Of a DNA stretch of 32,749 nt, positions 20,001 through 28,175 are shown piece after piece. The stretch is from a virus, in the IMG/VR virus record IMGVR_UViG_3300042731_009084, positions 1 to 32,749 of that record; one strand, given 5' to 3'. Every line of letters starts with the position of its first letter. The first letter of the stretch is position 1. The position numbers and the translations under genes are program-made. The notes beneath the pieces were generated by a model. It was not told where the DNA came from, did not search any database, and saw only the letters and a program-made list of their open reading frames with translations.

Positions 20001-20836
20001 GAGACACTTTTAAGGAAAAAGTTTAATTCAATATCAAAGTTATCATAATCAGAATGGGTTGTCCTTATTACTATGTTTTGGTTCTCAGTACCGATAAGGT
20101 TAACAGTATATGAGTCTGATGATTGGTGTCCGAACATTCTTGCATTTGTAGCCGTGACGCTAATGTCTCCACTTCTATTCGTAATCAGGTAAGCTATCAA
20201 TGCAGCTGCCTTGCTTTGGTTACAGGGTTGAATGAAACGTGATTCATATTCATCAGAAACCGCCGGACCATCAATAGTTTTTAATACTCCCCCATTGGTT
20301 ATACTTTTAATATAATTCCAATTTTCTAAAACATCGTATTGTTCCTGACACATTAAAAGACCAGAGATAGAACCTATGCTTAATTCACCTTGGTCTATCT
20401 CTGATGGTGGAGAGTACGACGGTGCGGATACCATTGAAAGGGCTAATTTATGCTCATACAGTGTAGTTCGTGGATTGTATTTGTATTCATGAGATATTAA
20501 ATCAACATTAAACAGATTGGAATCCCCCTTGTCCGCTCCGAAAGGGAAAAACCCGGATTGTGTACCAAGGTTCATAATAGAAGTGGAAGCCCTTATATCT
20601 GGATCAGACCAGTATGAAACGAACGATTCGCTTTCTGTTTCTTCGAGGTTAAACACCATAGAGCACTTCCTTGAATCGTATGTATTTGTACGATCGAAGA
20701 AAGAATAGCTATTGTCTCGTCTCTTCAGGTTCGCAATAGACATTACTATATCAGTGGTATACCCGTACTGTGGGAAATCTACATCCACCGAGTCACCAGA
20801 GAGGTAAAACCCCAATACACTGTTTGGATCAGCCAT
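19997..20836 (-). CDS. Distal tail protein-like protein
   Basis: 279 aa, beta-rich. It contains FYLSGDSVDVDFPQYGYTTD, YSFFDRTNTYDSRKCSMVFN, VSYWSDPDIRASTS and, near the end, QNIVIRTTHSDYDNFDIELN. Its place between the tape measure gene and the large tail-tip gene is that of the distal tail protein that joins tube and tip. It overlaps both neighbours by about 1-4 bp. Assignment is by position and general composition. Confidence 0.55.
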   Translation of the reverse strand: MADPNSVLGFYLSGDSVDVDFPQYGYTTDIVMSIANLKRRDNSYSFFDRTNTYDSRKCSMVFNLEETESESFVSYWSDPDIRASTSIMNLGTQSGFFPFGADKGDSNLFNVDLISHEYKYNPRTTLYEHKLALSMVSAPSYSPPSEIDQGELSIGSISGLLMCQEQYDVLENWNYIKSITNGGVLKTIDGPAVSDEYESRFIQPCNQSKAAALIAYLITNRSGDISVTATNARMFGHQSSDSYTVNLIGTENQNIVIRTTHSDYDNFDIELNFFLKSVS

Positions 20837-22722
20837 TATCGTACTCTTTTCATTATTTCAGACATCAACCTATCGACTCCACGGTCACCATTCCTCATTT
20901 TTGTGGTAATGGTATCAACCAACGTACCTGAGCTATCCTGAATATATACGTTTAATGGTTGAGCCTGACTTCCATTATTTGCAGCTTTCCATAAATTAGC
21001 CTGTTGCTGTTCATTAAGTATCATTTCATTCTTATTCACTCTGGCTATTGTGCGGTCACCAGAACGTGTCCCATAGTCTACAATTCCACCATCCTTGAAT
21101 GCCATTATTCCGGCTTTTGCTGTTTCGAATATCCCGGTAATTAATGCTGCTTCTCCAGTTGCTTTTAATAATCCGATTGGACCCATTGCCATGAAACTTC
21201 TTATCTGGTTTCCAACAGTAGCAGCAATCATCTGTTTTTCCAGAAAACTGATTGTAATTCCAAGAGTATCTTTCAGTGCATCTTTCATTGAACCCTCGCC
21301 CCCTGCAATACCTTGGGCCATTGATGCACCTATCGCCTCGCCGAAATACTGATAGTTCAGAGCTCTATCTTCAAGTCTTGCCTCTTCTTTATCTTGATCT
21401 TTTTTATCAGCCTCAGCTTTTTTCTGGCTAGCCTCCCAATGCAACCGCGCTGCTTCCTCAGACCACTTCTTTGCATCGTCATACATTTTTTTCTGGAAAT
21501 CTTGCTGAGCAACTATCTGTTTCTCATAATCCTCTCTTGATGGCCCAATCATAGACAACCATGCGTCTTTATCAAACTTTTCGCCCTTCTTTTTGGTCTT
21601 TATGCCAGTAATTGTTGGTGTTATGCTTTTTCCTGCTTCACTCGCTCTTCTAAATGATTCATCGTTCATTTCCTTAAGAGCGGTCTTTACCATTTTGATC
21701 TTTCTATCAAGATTTACAAGTTCATTAGACATCCTTATAAAATCATTTGTACCTTCTGATTCTTTTACAAGTTTTAATTGCTCTTTACGTGCTTTATTTA
21801 ACTCAGATAGTTTATCAAATAACATAGATGCGCCATTCTCACTCTTTTTCCAGACTTCATCTATTTGTCGTGATAATTTGATATCTTCAAGAGACTCCCC
21901 TTTTATTAGTCTCATAGCTATCCCAAGTCCTTTTATCGTATTTGTAAGCATTGGGACTGCTGTTTTTGCCATTTTCAGCATGAGACCATTCCACTGTACC
22001 ATTAAAGGCATGAGTTCTGTACCAAGTTCCTCTTTCAGATCACCTACAGTGTTCTCCATTTGCTTAAGCCTACCAACATCAGTACTGGCTATGGCTTGAG
22101 CGACACCACCAAAAGCAGCGTCTATATTTTTAAGTAATGATTCCATTCTAACAGAAGAGTCATTTGACTTCTCCATTTGAATGCCGTATCGGGATAAGGC
22201 GTTTGTACCTGAAGAAATAGATTTTACAACTAAATCCGTAGCTGTTCTAAGGTCCATTTTTTTAGCTGCAGCCAAGTCAAGTGCAGCCTTTTGAATTCGT
22301 TTTACAGCGTTCTCTTCTTTTATGAAAGCAGTAATAAGAGACATACTGGATATTACTACCTCATCACCATATGTTGACGTGGCTTGTAGTTGCGCAGCAT
22401 AATCCTTAAGGCTTTCGGATTCATATCCAAGTGTTGCAGCAAGCGAGGCTTCTGCATCGATTTGCACTTTAGCAAGTTCTATTGATTCGTTTTTTAAGTC
22501 AATGACTTTCTTTGTTGCAAGCACAACACCTGCAAGGATTGGCAAAAGTTTTGACATCGACATCCCGACACCTCGCCAAGATTGCGACATCCTTTGGGTA
22601 CTTCTTAAGGTTTTAGCCTCTATAGTACCCGTATCTGATATCATCTTATTTCTTACATTTGCAAGGTTCTTTGTAGCCTCATCAATAAGCCTGATTTTTA
22701 CATCAATATTTTCATCTGACAT
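20836..22722 (-). CDS. Tail tape measure protein
   Basis: 628 aa. The N-terminus is helical (IDVKIRLIDEATKNLANVRN), then SWRGVGMSMSKLLPILAGVV (hydrophobic) and LAATLGYESESLKDYAAQL, the usual tape measure opening. A charged coiled-coil stretch (DAKKWSEEAARLHWEASQKK) lies at about 420-450. The C-terminus carries small hydrophobic segments (ALITGIFETAKAGIMAF) and DGGIV, common in tape measures. By the rule of about 0.15 nm per residue it predicts a tail of roughly 90-95 nm. It follows the frameshifted chaperone pair, as expected. Confidence 0.9.
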   Translation of the reverse strand: MSDENIDVKIRLIDEATKNLANVRNKMISDTGTIEAKTLRSTQRMSQSWRGVGMSMSKLLPILAGVVLATKKVIDLKNESIELAKVQIDAEASLAATLGYESESLKDYAAQLQATSTYGDEVVISSMSLITAFIKEENAVKRIQKAALDLAAAKKMDLRTATDLVVKSISSGTNALSRYGIQMEKSNDSSVRMESLLKNIDAAFGGVAQAIASTDVGRLKQMENTVGDLKEELGTELMPLMVQWNGLMLKMAKTAVPMLTNTIKGLGIAMRLIKGESLEDIKLSRQIDEVWKKSENGASMLFDKLSELNKARKEQLKLVKESEGTNDFIRMSNELVNLDRKIKMVKTALKEMNDESFRRASEAGKSITPTITGIKTKKKGEKFDKDAWLSMIGPSREDYEKQIVAQQDFQKKMYDDAKKWSEEAARLHWEASQKKAEADKKDQDKEEARLEDRALNYQYFGEAIGASMAQGIAGGEGSMKDALKDTLGITISFLEKQMIAATVGNQIRSFMAMGPIGLLKATGEAALITGIFETAKAGIMAFKDGGIVDYGTRSGDRTIARVNKNEMILNEQQQANLWKAANNGSQAQPLNVYIQDSSGTLVDTITTKMRNGDRGVDRLMSEIMKRVR

Positions 22723-23093
22723 TATTTCCTCACTGCCTCTTTTTTATTGAAAACCATAGAGATAAAATTAAATACAGATATGAGCATTTTTGGCTGTTTA
22801 AGCATGGGACCACCATCAGGGAATTGAAATGAATGTTTGTAGTGGTAATAATACTTGAATATGTATTCATGGGAGAACATTTTTGCATGTGCATGAATGC
22901 ATCTAAATAGTGGTATTTTACCCTTGCCGGAACAAAGATCACAAGAAGGATCATTCCCACAGTAGCAATCTATCTTATGCGGTATTGTTACTGGATTCAT
23001 ACATCCCCTTCTTTCTTTGTCGTCTTTGCTGCATGTATTACAATCGAATAAGTAACAATGAGGCTCAAACTGCATTATGATATAACATATCAA
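22722..23093 (-). CDS. Tail assembly chaperone, second frame (expressed by -1 frameshift)
   Basis: The frame is read from an A-run in the preceding gene into 123 codons ending 22722. An independent start would be the TTG at 23093 or ATG at 23075, neither with a ribosome site. The region is Cys-rich (CNTCSKDDKERRGC, then CYCGNDPSCDLCSGKG), followed by HKHSFQFPDGGPMLKQPKML, which matches the 'G.LP..GG..dQP..f' tail-chaperone motif. In lambda-type phages this product (gpGT analogue) binds the tape measure during tail assembly. The Cys pairs suggest a zinc site, unusual for the family. It overlaps the tape measure start. Confidence 0.7.
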   Translation of the reverse strand: MICYIIMQFEPHCYLFDCNTCSKDDKERRGCMNPVTIPHKIDCYCGNDPSCDLCSGKGKIPLFRCIHAHAKMFSHEYIFKYYYHYKHSFQFPDGGPMLKQPKMLISVFNFISMVFNKKEAVRK

Positions 23094-23410
23094 GTTTTTT
23101 TTTCACTGGCACTTAATTCGTTTGCTTTCTGCCATACTTGGATAATTACCTTAAGTTTCTCATTTATGGTTAATGAATCACATATCTTGTGCCTTTTGAA
23201 ATAATCTGGTTTGTCTTTCGGACGACACTTTAAAACAACTTTCCCGATCAATTCATCAATCAACTTAACCGAATTATCTTTTTGTTCATTGATTGATTCG
23301 TTCATCTTTATGTATTCACGTTCAAGGTCACCAGTAACAGGCTTAAACGTCCACTCAGTACCGTCCTCATCAGTATATTCAACCTTATCCAAACAGCATA
23401 GAGGTATCAT
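23090..23410 (-). CDS. Tail assembly chaperone, first frame (gpG-like)
   Basis: 106 aa, starting MIPLCCLDKVEYTDEDGTEW. Residues 60-105 have CRPKDKPDYFKRHKICDSLT and INEKLKVIIQVWQKANELSA. Its last codons, GAA AAA AAA ACT TGA, lie on a run of nine A, a slippery site from which the second frame opens at -1. The product is made in excess over the fusion in related phages. It overlaps the tail tube stop (ATGA). Confidence 0.72.
   Translation of the reverse strand: MIPLCCLDKVEYTDEDGTEWTFKPVTGDLEREYIKMNESINEQKDNSVKLIDELIGKVVLKCRPKDKPDYFKRHKICDSLTINEKLKVIIQVWQKANELSASEKKT
23095..23103 (-). promoter_or_regulatory. A9 slippery site for -1 frameshift
   Basis: The minus strand reads GTG-A9-CTTGA. In zero frame this is GAA AAA AAA ACT TGA. 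A -1 slip on A-AAA-AAA reads AAC TTG and enters the second chaperone frame, whose upstream stop (TGA) lies immediately before the run. The fusion would be about 229 aa. Confidence 0.75.
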
Positions 23411-24348
23411 GAACCACTCCCGTCAAAAGTAATTGAGTATGCATTATTTGTGAATTGCCCGTTTAGGTCAAACATCTTTACTCCGTCGTCTACAGAGTCT
23501 TCCACGCCCATTATTTGAGAAGATGCAGTTGAACCGATAGTAATGACACTTGAACCACTCCCGGTAACAAGAGAAAATTCACTATTATCTACACCTACCA
23601 ATGGGGTGAACGGATTCAACTTTGCGGTATCCTCTGTAAGAACCTTTGCAGTCCACTTGGCAGGTCCCGGAACAAGCTGTGCTCTCCAGTACCCATACTG
23701 CGAACCATCAATAAGCAACTTAACCGTATATCCGAACATTATTTCAAATTCAGATACTTTGTAGCTGATATCATTTATGGTAGCAGTACTGATGGTAAGT
23801 ACCGGGATATCATCATCTAACATTGAAACAGAAGGGTAGTTTCCACCTGCAGGTATAGCAGAAACAACACCCTTGCCGTTAAGCCTGAGTCTTAACGGTG
23901 TTCCAACCTTTCCAACAAGAGAACCCTCGAACATCATATTTTTAGCCTTCATAATAAGGCAATCACCAGCATTCTTTTGTCCCGAATAACCATACATTGA
24001 TACTGCGCTGTAGTCGCCTTCAAAGCACGGAGTATAAACTATTGTACCATTTGTAGCTGCATCAAAACCACAGGCTTTTAACAGGGGATCAACCACAGGC
24101 GCAACAGGTGAGCCGCTATCAGTTTCTGCAAATGCTTGAACCTCTCCAGTGAAATCATATGACGCATTTCCACATAAACCTTTCTGATTTCCACCATTGT
24201 CATTAGCAAGCCGGTTTTCTTCCATTTCAGGACTGAATTTAAGCTGAAAACCTTCTACAAACGGCATGTATGAAGGCGAAGTATTTTCAGTAGTGAGTCC
24301 TGACTGAATACCAACCTCTATAATTTCTAAGCCTTTAAACGCACCCAT
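23407..24348 (-). CDS. Major tail tube protein
   Basis: 313 aa. Beta-rich, with GLCGNASYDFTGEVQAFAET, SAVSMYGYSGQKNAGDCLIM, LVGKVGTPLRLRLNGKGVVS and FEIMFGYTVKLLIDGSQYGY. Pattern and length suit tail tubes of siphoviruses with an inserted surface domain. An AGGAGG ribosome site is among the strongest in the block, fitting an abundant structural protein. Position: after the tail terminator candidate and before the chaperone pair and tape measure, the canonical order. Confidence 0.78.
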   Translation of the reverse strand: MGAFKGLEIIEVGIQSGLTTENTSPSYMPFVEGFQLKFSPEMEENRLANDNGGNQKGLCGNASYDFTGEVQAFAETDSGSPVAPVVDPLLKACGFDAATNGTIVYTPCFEGDYSAVSMYGYSGQKNAGDCLIMKAKNMMFEGSLVGKVGTPLRLRLNGKGVVSAIPAGGNYPSVSMLDDDIPVLTISTATINDISYKVSEFEIMFGYTVKLLIDGSQYGYWRAQLVPGPAKWTAKVLTEDTAKLNPFTPLVGVDNSEFSLVTGSGSSVITIGSTASSQIMGVEDSVDDGVKMFDLNGQFTNNAYSITFDGSGS

Positions 24349-24357
24349 GAGTACCTC

Positions 24358-27033
24358 CTATACTTGATATGTTAACGACCATTTACTTATTAATTCCTTA
24401 GAAGTAAAAACACTTCTTGTTTTGGTGTTTACTGGCTCCATTTTTACGAATGAAAAATATCCTTGTTTAAATTTTCTTACTGTTACACCGGCATTCGATA
24501 AAAGAAATAAACCTTTTATATCGTTCAATACCGTAGCTGCATCCGGCCAAATAGCATCTTGAGGTCTATCAGCAACATTACTCAGTTTTGGCTTTATTTT
24601 AATGGTTATTTCTGACTTATATATCCCGAAAAGGTTCATTGCCAAACTGATGGATTCTTCTTTCTCAATTTTTACATCAATTGCCGGGTATGTCGATAAT
24701 GCGTTATCAAATGCATTGATACTACCGATATCGTATGAATACCCATTTGATTGAGTTATTAATTCAATTCGATCCTTTATCTTTTCAACATAGTCATATA
24801 CCGTTGCTGTAGTCACACTATCTCCTGACTCGCTACTCTCCGAAGAATTACTGCTTTCTGATGATATTGAAATACCACTAAACGAAGAGTCGCTACTATA
24901 TGAAGATACACTATTACTTGAGCTTTCGCTCGATAAACTGCTCTCAGAGGACGAGGAATCGCTACTGTCAGACGATTCGGAGCTATCTGAACTATCACTA
25001 CTATCTGAACTTTCACTGCTCTCAGAGCTCTCTGAGGAAGTAGAAACGCTACTTTCGGATGAATCACTACTCAGGGAAGATTCGCTACTTATACTTTCTG
25101 AACTTATACTTTCCGATGAAACAGATGATTCGCTGGATTCAGAACTTTCGGATGATACTGAAGTACTGCTTTTAGAAATTGATTCACTACTATCTGAAGA
25201 CTCAGAGCTTTCACTACTCTCTGAGGATTCACTACTGATAGAAGTTGAAGAAACGCTGCTTTCCGACGATTCACTACTCTCACTTGAAATGCTGGTGCTT
25301 GATACACTGGTACTGCTTTCAGATGATTTGCTCCCGGAAAACGACGATTCACTACTATAACTGCTTTCACTCGACTCGCTGGATTCGCTGGATTCGCTTG
25401 AATCGGATGAAATACTTGTACTTGAAACACTACTCTCAGAAGACTCACTACTCTCACTGCTTTTACTCACTGAATCAGAAGAGCTACTTGCACTACTGAT
25501 ACTGGTTGAAGATACGGAAGACTCTGAAGACTCAGAAGACTCACTTGATTCGCTACTGTCTGAAGATGCTGAACTCGCAGAAATAAGGCTTTCACTGCTT
25601 TCGCTACTCTCACTGGATTCGCTACTCTCAGAGGATTTGCTTACAGATACACTACTCTCAGAAGATTCACTCGATTCACTCGATTCACTGCTCTTGCTTA
25701 CAGAGTCAGAAGAGCTACTTACAGATGATCCTGACGATTCACTGCTCTCACTCGATTCACTACTATTACTGGACTCGCTTGAATCACTGCTGGTACTTGA
25801 TATGCTTTCAGATGAGACGCTACTCTCAGACGACGCGCTACTTATTGAAGTACTGCTCTCACTCGATTCACTGCTCTCACTGCTCTCACTTGATTTACTT
25901 ACCGATTCAGAGGAACTACTATCTGACGATTCAGACGATTCAGACGATTCGCTGCTTATCGATACACTGCTCTCACTGGACTCACTACTTTCCGACGAAT
26001 CACTGCTCAGTGAAGACTCACTTGATTCGGACGACTCACTACTGATACTGGTCGACGACTCACTACTATCGGAAGATAAGCTACTTGTTGAACTCAGGCT
26101 TAATGAGGATTCAGAACTTTCTGAGGATTCGGAACTTTCGCTGCTCTCAGATGATTCAGAGGACTCTGAACTTATACTGATAGACGATTCACTACTCTCA
26201 GAAGATTCAGAAGACTCACTGGACTCTGATGATTCGGAACTCTCACTTACAGATGATTCGCTACTTTCCGAAGATAAAGAGCTCTCACTGCTTTCTGAAG
26301 ATGCTGAACTTATACTTGTTGATGAAGTACTAGATTCAGAGGATTCACTTGACTCAGACGATAAGCTACTACTTGAAGGTACATCCTCTTTGAATACAGC
26401 ATACACACCAACATATTGTGGATATGGATCCCCACCCGGATTCGAGGAAATACTAAAAGTAGCAGGAATAGGAGTAGTTGAAGAGTAACTCCTATACTCA
26501 GAAATCATATGATAATCAATTGTAGACTTCTGTATTTGTGTGAAATTCGTACCAGCTGCCGATCCGGGATCAGCAACGTATGATTCAATGTAAAATGCAA
26601 AAAGAAGAGTCCCTGCCTGTGAAGGTGTAAGGTTTGAACTCTGTATTACATCCGTTCCCGGAGAAGGCATACTACCATAAAAAAGGGTATAATCATCAAA
26701 TGGTGATGCAGCCATATCTGAGAATTCAAATATCTGCATCCTCCGGTATTGCTTCCATCCCCCAAGTGTCCACGTGACAGTATTTGCTCCACCATTACAA
26801 CTTGCGCAATACCATAATGCTATATCGGTATAGTAACCATCGTGAAAATACTCTGCTACTTTAACCCATGAGTTACCCTGAGAATCCGAAAGACTCATTG
26901 AAGAATCATTACCACCACCGGAAACTACAGCAATAAGCATGTTCCCGGCTGTGTTATTCGAAGGATACGCTAAGTCAGTAGTGGTTTGTACCCAACCATT
27001 ATTTTCATAGTTTGCTGATTGTATTAAAGCCAT
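24358..27033 (-). CDS. Adhesin-stalk-tail terminator fusion protein
   Basis: 891 aa in three parts. Residues 1-219 form a beta-sandwich-like domain (NMLIAVVSGGGNDSSMSLSD, SQGNSWVKVAEYF, NTVTWTLGGWKQYR) like carbohydrate-binding jelly-roll modules. Residues about 220-739 are a low-complexity Ser-Glu/Asp stalk built on SSES. Residues 740-891 (VYDYVEKIKDRIELITQSNG to WSLTYQV) form a compact alpha/beta domain whose size and place fit a tail terminator. The gene lies between the neck genes and the tail tube, where a terminator belongs. Ser codons mix TCN and AGY, so the repeat is kept as protein. AAAGG precedes the ATG. This would place a flexible adhesive arm at the head-tail joint. Confidence 0.7.
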   Translation of the reverse strand: MALIQSANYENNGWVQTTTDLAYPSNNTAGNMLIAVVSGGGNDSSMSLSDSQGNSWVKVAEYFHDGYYTDIALWYCASCNGGANTVTWTLGGWKQYRRMQIFEFSDMAASPFDDYTLFYGSMPSPGTDVIQSSNLTPSQAGTLLFAFYIESYVADPGSAAGTNFTQIQKSTIDYHMISEYRSYSSTTPIPATFSISSNPGGDPYPQYVGVYAVFKEDVPSSSSLSSESSESSESSTSSTSISSASSESSESSLSSESSESSVSESSESSESSESSESSESSESSISISSESSESSESSESSESSESSESSLSLSSTSSLSSDSSESSTSISSESSESSESSLSSDSSESSESSESSVSISSESSESSESSDSSSSESVSKSSESSESSESSESSTSISSASSESSVSSESISSTSSDSSESSNSSESSESSESSGSSVSSSSDSVSKSSESSESSESSESSVSVSKSSESSESSESSESSESLISASSASSDSSESSESSESSESSVSSTSISSASSSSDSVSKSSESSESSESSVSSTSISSDSSESSESSESSESSYSSESSFSGSKSSESSTSVSSTSISSESSESSESSVSSTSISSESSESSESSESSDSSESISKSSTSVSSESSESSESSVSSESISSESISSESSLSSDSSESSVSTSSESSESSESSDSSDSSDSSESSDSSDSSSSESSLSSESSSNSVSSYSSDSSFSGISISSESSNSSESSESGDSVTTATVYDYVEKIKDRIELITQSNGYSYDIGSINAFDNALSTYPAIDVKIEKEESISLAMNLFGIYKSEITIKIKPKLSNVADRPQDAIWPDAATVLNDIKGLFLLSNAGVTVRKFKQGYFSFVKMEPVNTKTRSVFTSKELISKWSLTYQV
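24817..26376 (-). repeat. SSES low-complexity coding repeat (about 520 codons)
   Basis: The minus-strand frame encodes runs of SSESSESS with scattered D, T, V, L, I and K. Synonymous Ser codons are mixed between units. The antisense strand gives long open frames of Leu/Ser/Asp that are shadows of this composition. Confidence 0.9.
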
Positions 27034-27038
27034 TTGGG

Positions 27039-27260
27039 TTAACCTTTAAGCATCTTTAGTATTTTATCGATTTTATCATCAATATTTTCTAACTTTTCAA
27101 TCTGTGTTTTTAGGTTCTCTATTTTCTGTTCATGGCTTTCAATTCTTGCTCCACTTTTAAACGCGAAAATAAGCATAGGTGTTGAAAGGGTAATGATAAC
27201 ACCTATTAGCCATACCCATGATACGAATACACTTTTGCATTTGTCTTGTGAACAAGTCAT
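27039..27260 (-). CDS. Single-span membrane protein with coiled coil
   Basis: 73 aa. A transmembrane helix, about residues 12-34 (FVSWVWLIGVIITLSTPMLI), is followed by a coiled coil (ESHEQKIENLKTQIEKLENI) with heptad spacing to the end. GGGGG before the ATG is the ribosome site. The layout resembles holin-associated XhlA-type proteins with domains in reverse order, but no family is certain. It is odd to find a membrane protein between the connector genes and the tail fusion. Confidence 0.55.
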   Translation of the reverse strand: MTCSQDKCKSVFVSWVWLIGVIITLSTPMLIFAFKSGARIESHEQKIENLKTQIEKLENIDDKIDKILKMLKG

Positions 27261-27261
27261 A

Positions 27262-27693
27262 TCACCCCCTAAATAATAGGCCGCCAGAGATAGTATCCAC
27301 CATACTCAAATCATCTTCATCCATTTCGAACATTTCTTTGGTAAGTGACATTTGTATCTTTTGATACTTCTCTGTATAGTAATCAAGTTTTACCTTATAT
27401 ATTTCATCTTCGTCAGTTCCTACTTCATTTGTACACCAAACGGCTTCACATACAATGGAACAAAAATATGCAACCATATACTGTTTTATCCGATAATTCA
27501 ACCCGTTATTGGTTACGTTATTACTAAAAACATTCTCAGTTACTCCAAAGGATTTGCATACTTCCATTATATCATTTTCAGTATCATCCAACCATGATTG
27601 TACTCTTGAGTCTGATGCAGTTATAAACCGTGTAATTATTGTATCGGTTATATAATCAGTATCCATTATTGCATAAGTCGTCGACGTACTCAT
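27262..27693 (-). CDS. Head-tail connector (adaptor-like) protein
   Basis: 143 aa, mainly helical. Starts MSTSTTYAIMDTDYITDTII, then TRFITASDSRVQSWLDDTEN. The central part GLNYRIKQYMVAYFCSIVCE and LDYYTEKYQKIQMSL resemble helical adaptors that attach to the portal ring. Position between coat and neck genes fits. It overlaps the upstream gene by ATGA with GAGG as ribosome site. Assignment by layout and helical pattern. Confidence 0.6.
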   Translation of the reverse strand: MSTSTTYAIMDTDYITDTIITRFITASDSRVQSWLDDTENDIMEVCKSFGVTENVFSNNVTNNGLNYRIKQYMVAYFCSIVCEAVWCTNEVGTDEDEIYKVKLDYYTEKYQKIQMSLTKEMFEMDEDDLSMVDTISGGLLFRG

Positions 27694-28127
27694 ATAGCCT
27701 CCCTGACCGCTTTTTTTACTTCATTAACAATATACTCTTTATTTTGTTTAAAGGCTTTCTCAAGGAATTTAACTGGTTTAATACCACTCACCATATGCCC
27801 TTTCGAGAAGTGCTTACCACCACCTTTTACCCAATATAGTGCTTTCTTATTAGTAGGTTGTACAAAATGGGGCCTCGTACCCTCATGTACGAATATTGCC
27901 GGTTTATTATTCGGATCAATATATATTCGGGCCTCTAATCCAGACACCTGCGTTTTCAATGAATCAGATATGTGTTGATGCTTGTCATTGACTTTTTTCC
28001 GTATAATGACTTCAGCATCCGAGACAATTTTTTTCAATATGATTTTTTGGGCAATACGTAATTTGCTTTCAAGATTTTTGGAAAAATTGAAAGATAGGGA
28101 AGTGTTTACATTAACGCTGATATCCAT
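27690..28127 (-). CDS. HK97 gp10-like neck protein
   Basis: 145 aa from the ATG at 28127. The frame is open to a TTG at 28172, but that start would put a terminator-like hairpin inside the gene. Residues YIDPNNKPAIFVHEGTRPHF, then VQPTNKKALYWVKGGGKHFS and KPVKFLEKAFKQNKEYI match the 'HEGTxPH' core and C-terminal helix of HK97 gp10 family neck proteins. They help join tail to head. The upstream hairpin may tune its level. Confidence 0.72.
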   Translation of the reverse strand: MDISVNVNTSLSFNFSKNLESKLRIAQKIILKKIVSDAEVIIRKKVNDKHQHISDSLKTQVSGLEARIYIDPNNKPAIFVHEGTRPHFVQPTNKKALYWVKGGGKHFSKGHMVSGIKPVKFLEKAFKQNKEYIVNEVKKAVREAI

Positions 28128-28130
28128 AAC

Positions 28131-28163
28131 AAATAAATGTGGGGCCAGTTTCCCGGCTCCCAC
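28131..28163 (-). terminator. Imperfect terminator after the coat gene
   Basis: On the minus strand GTGGGAGCC pairs with GGCCCCAC (one bulged A) over an 8-nt loop, followed by ATTTATTTG. It probably lets only part of the transcript through and so favours coat protein over neck and tail proteins. Confidence 0.6.
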
Positions 28164-28175
28164 ACTCAGCAAGTA

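Noticed and set aside
24817-26376. CRISPR-like direct repeats
   Set aside because: Units vary in length and sequence, with no constant repeat and unique spacers; it is a coding low-complexity repeat.
25637-26488. Long plus-strand open frame of Leu/Ser/Asp repeats, with other frames alongside
   Set aside because: It is the antisense shadow of the SSES stalk; the repetitive composition leaves all frames open, and no ribosome site or plausible fold is present.
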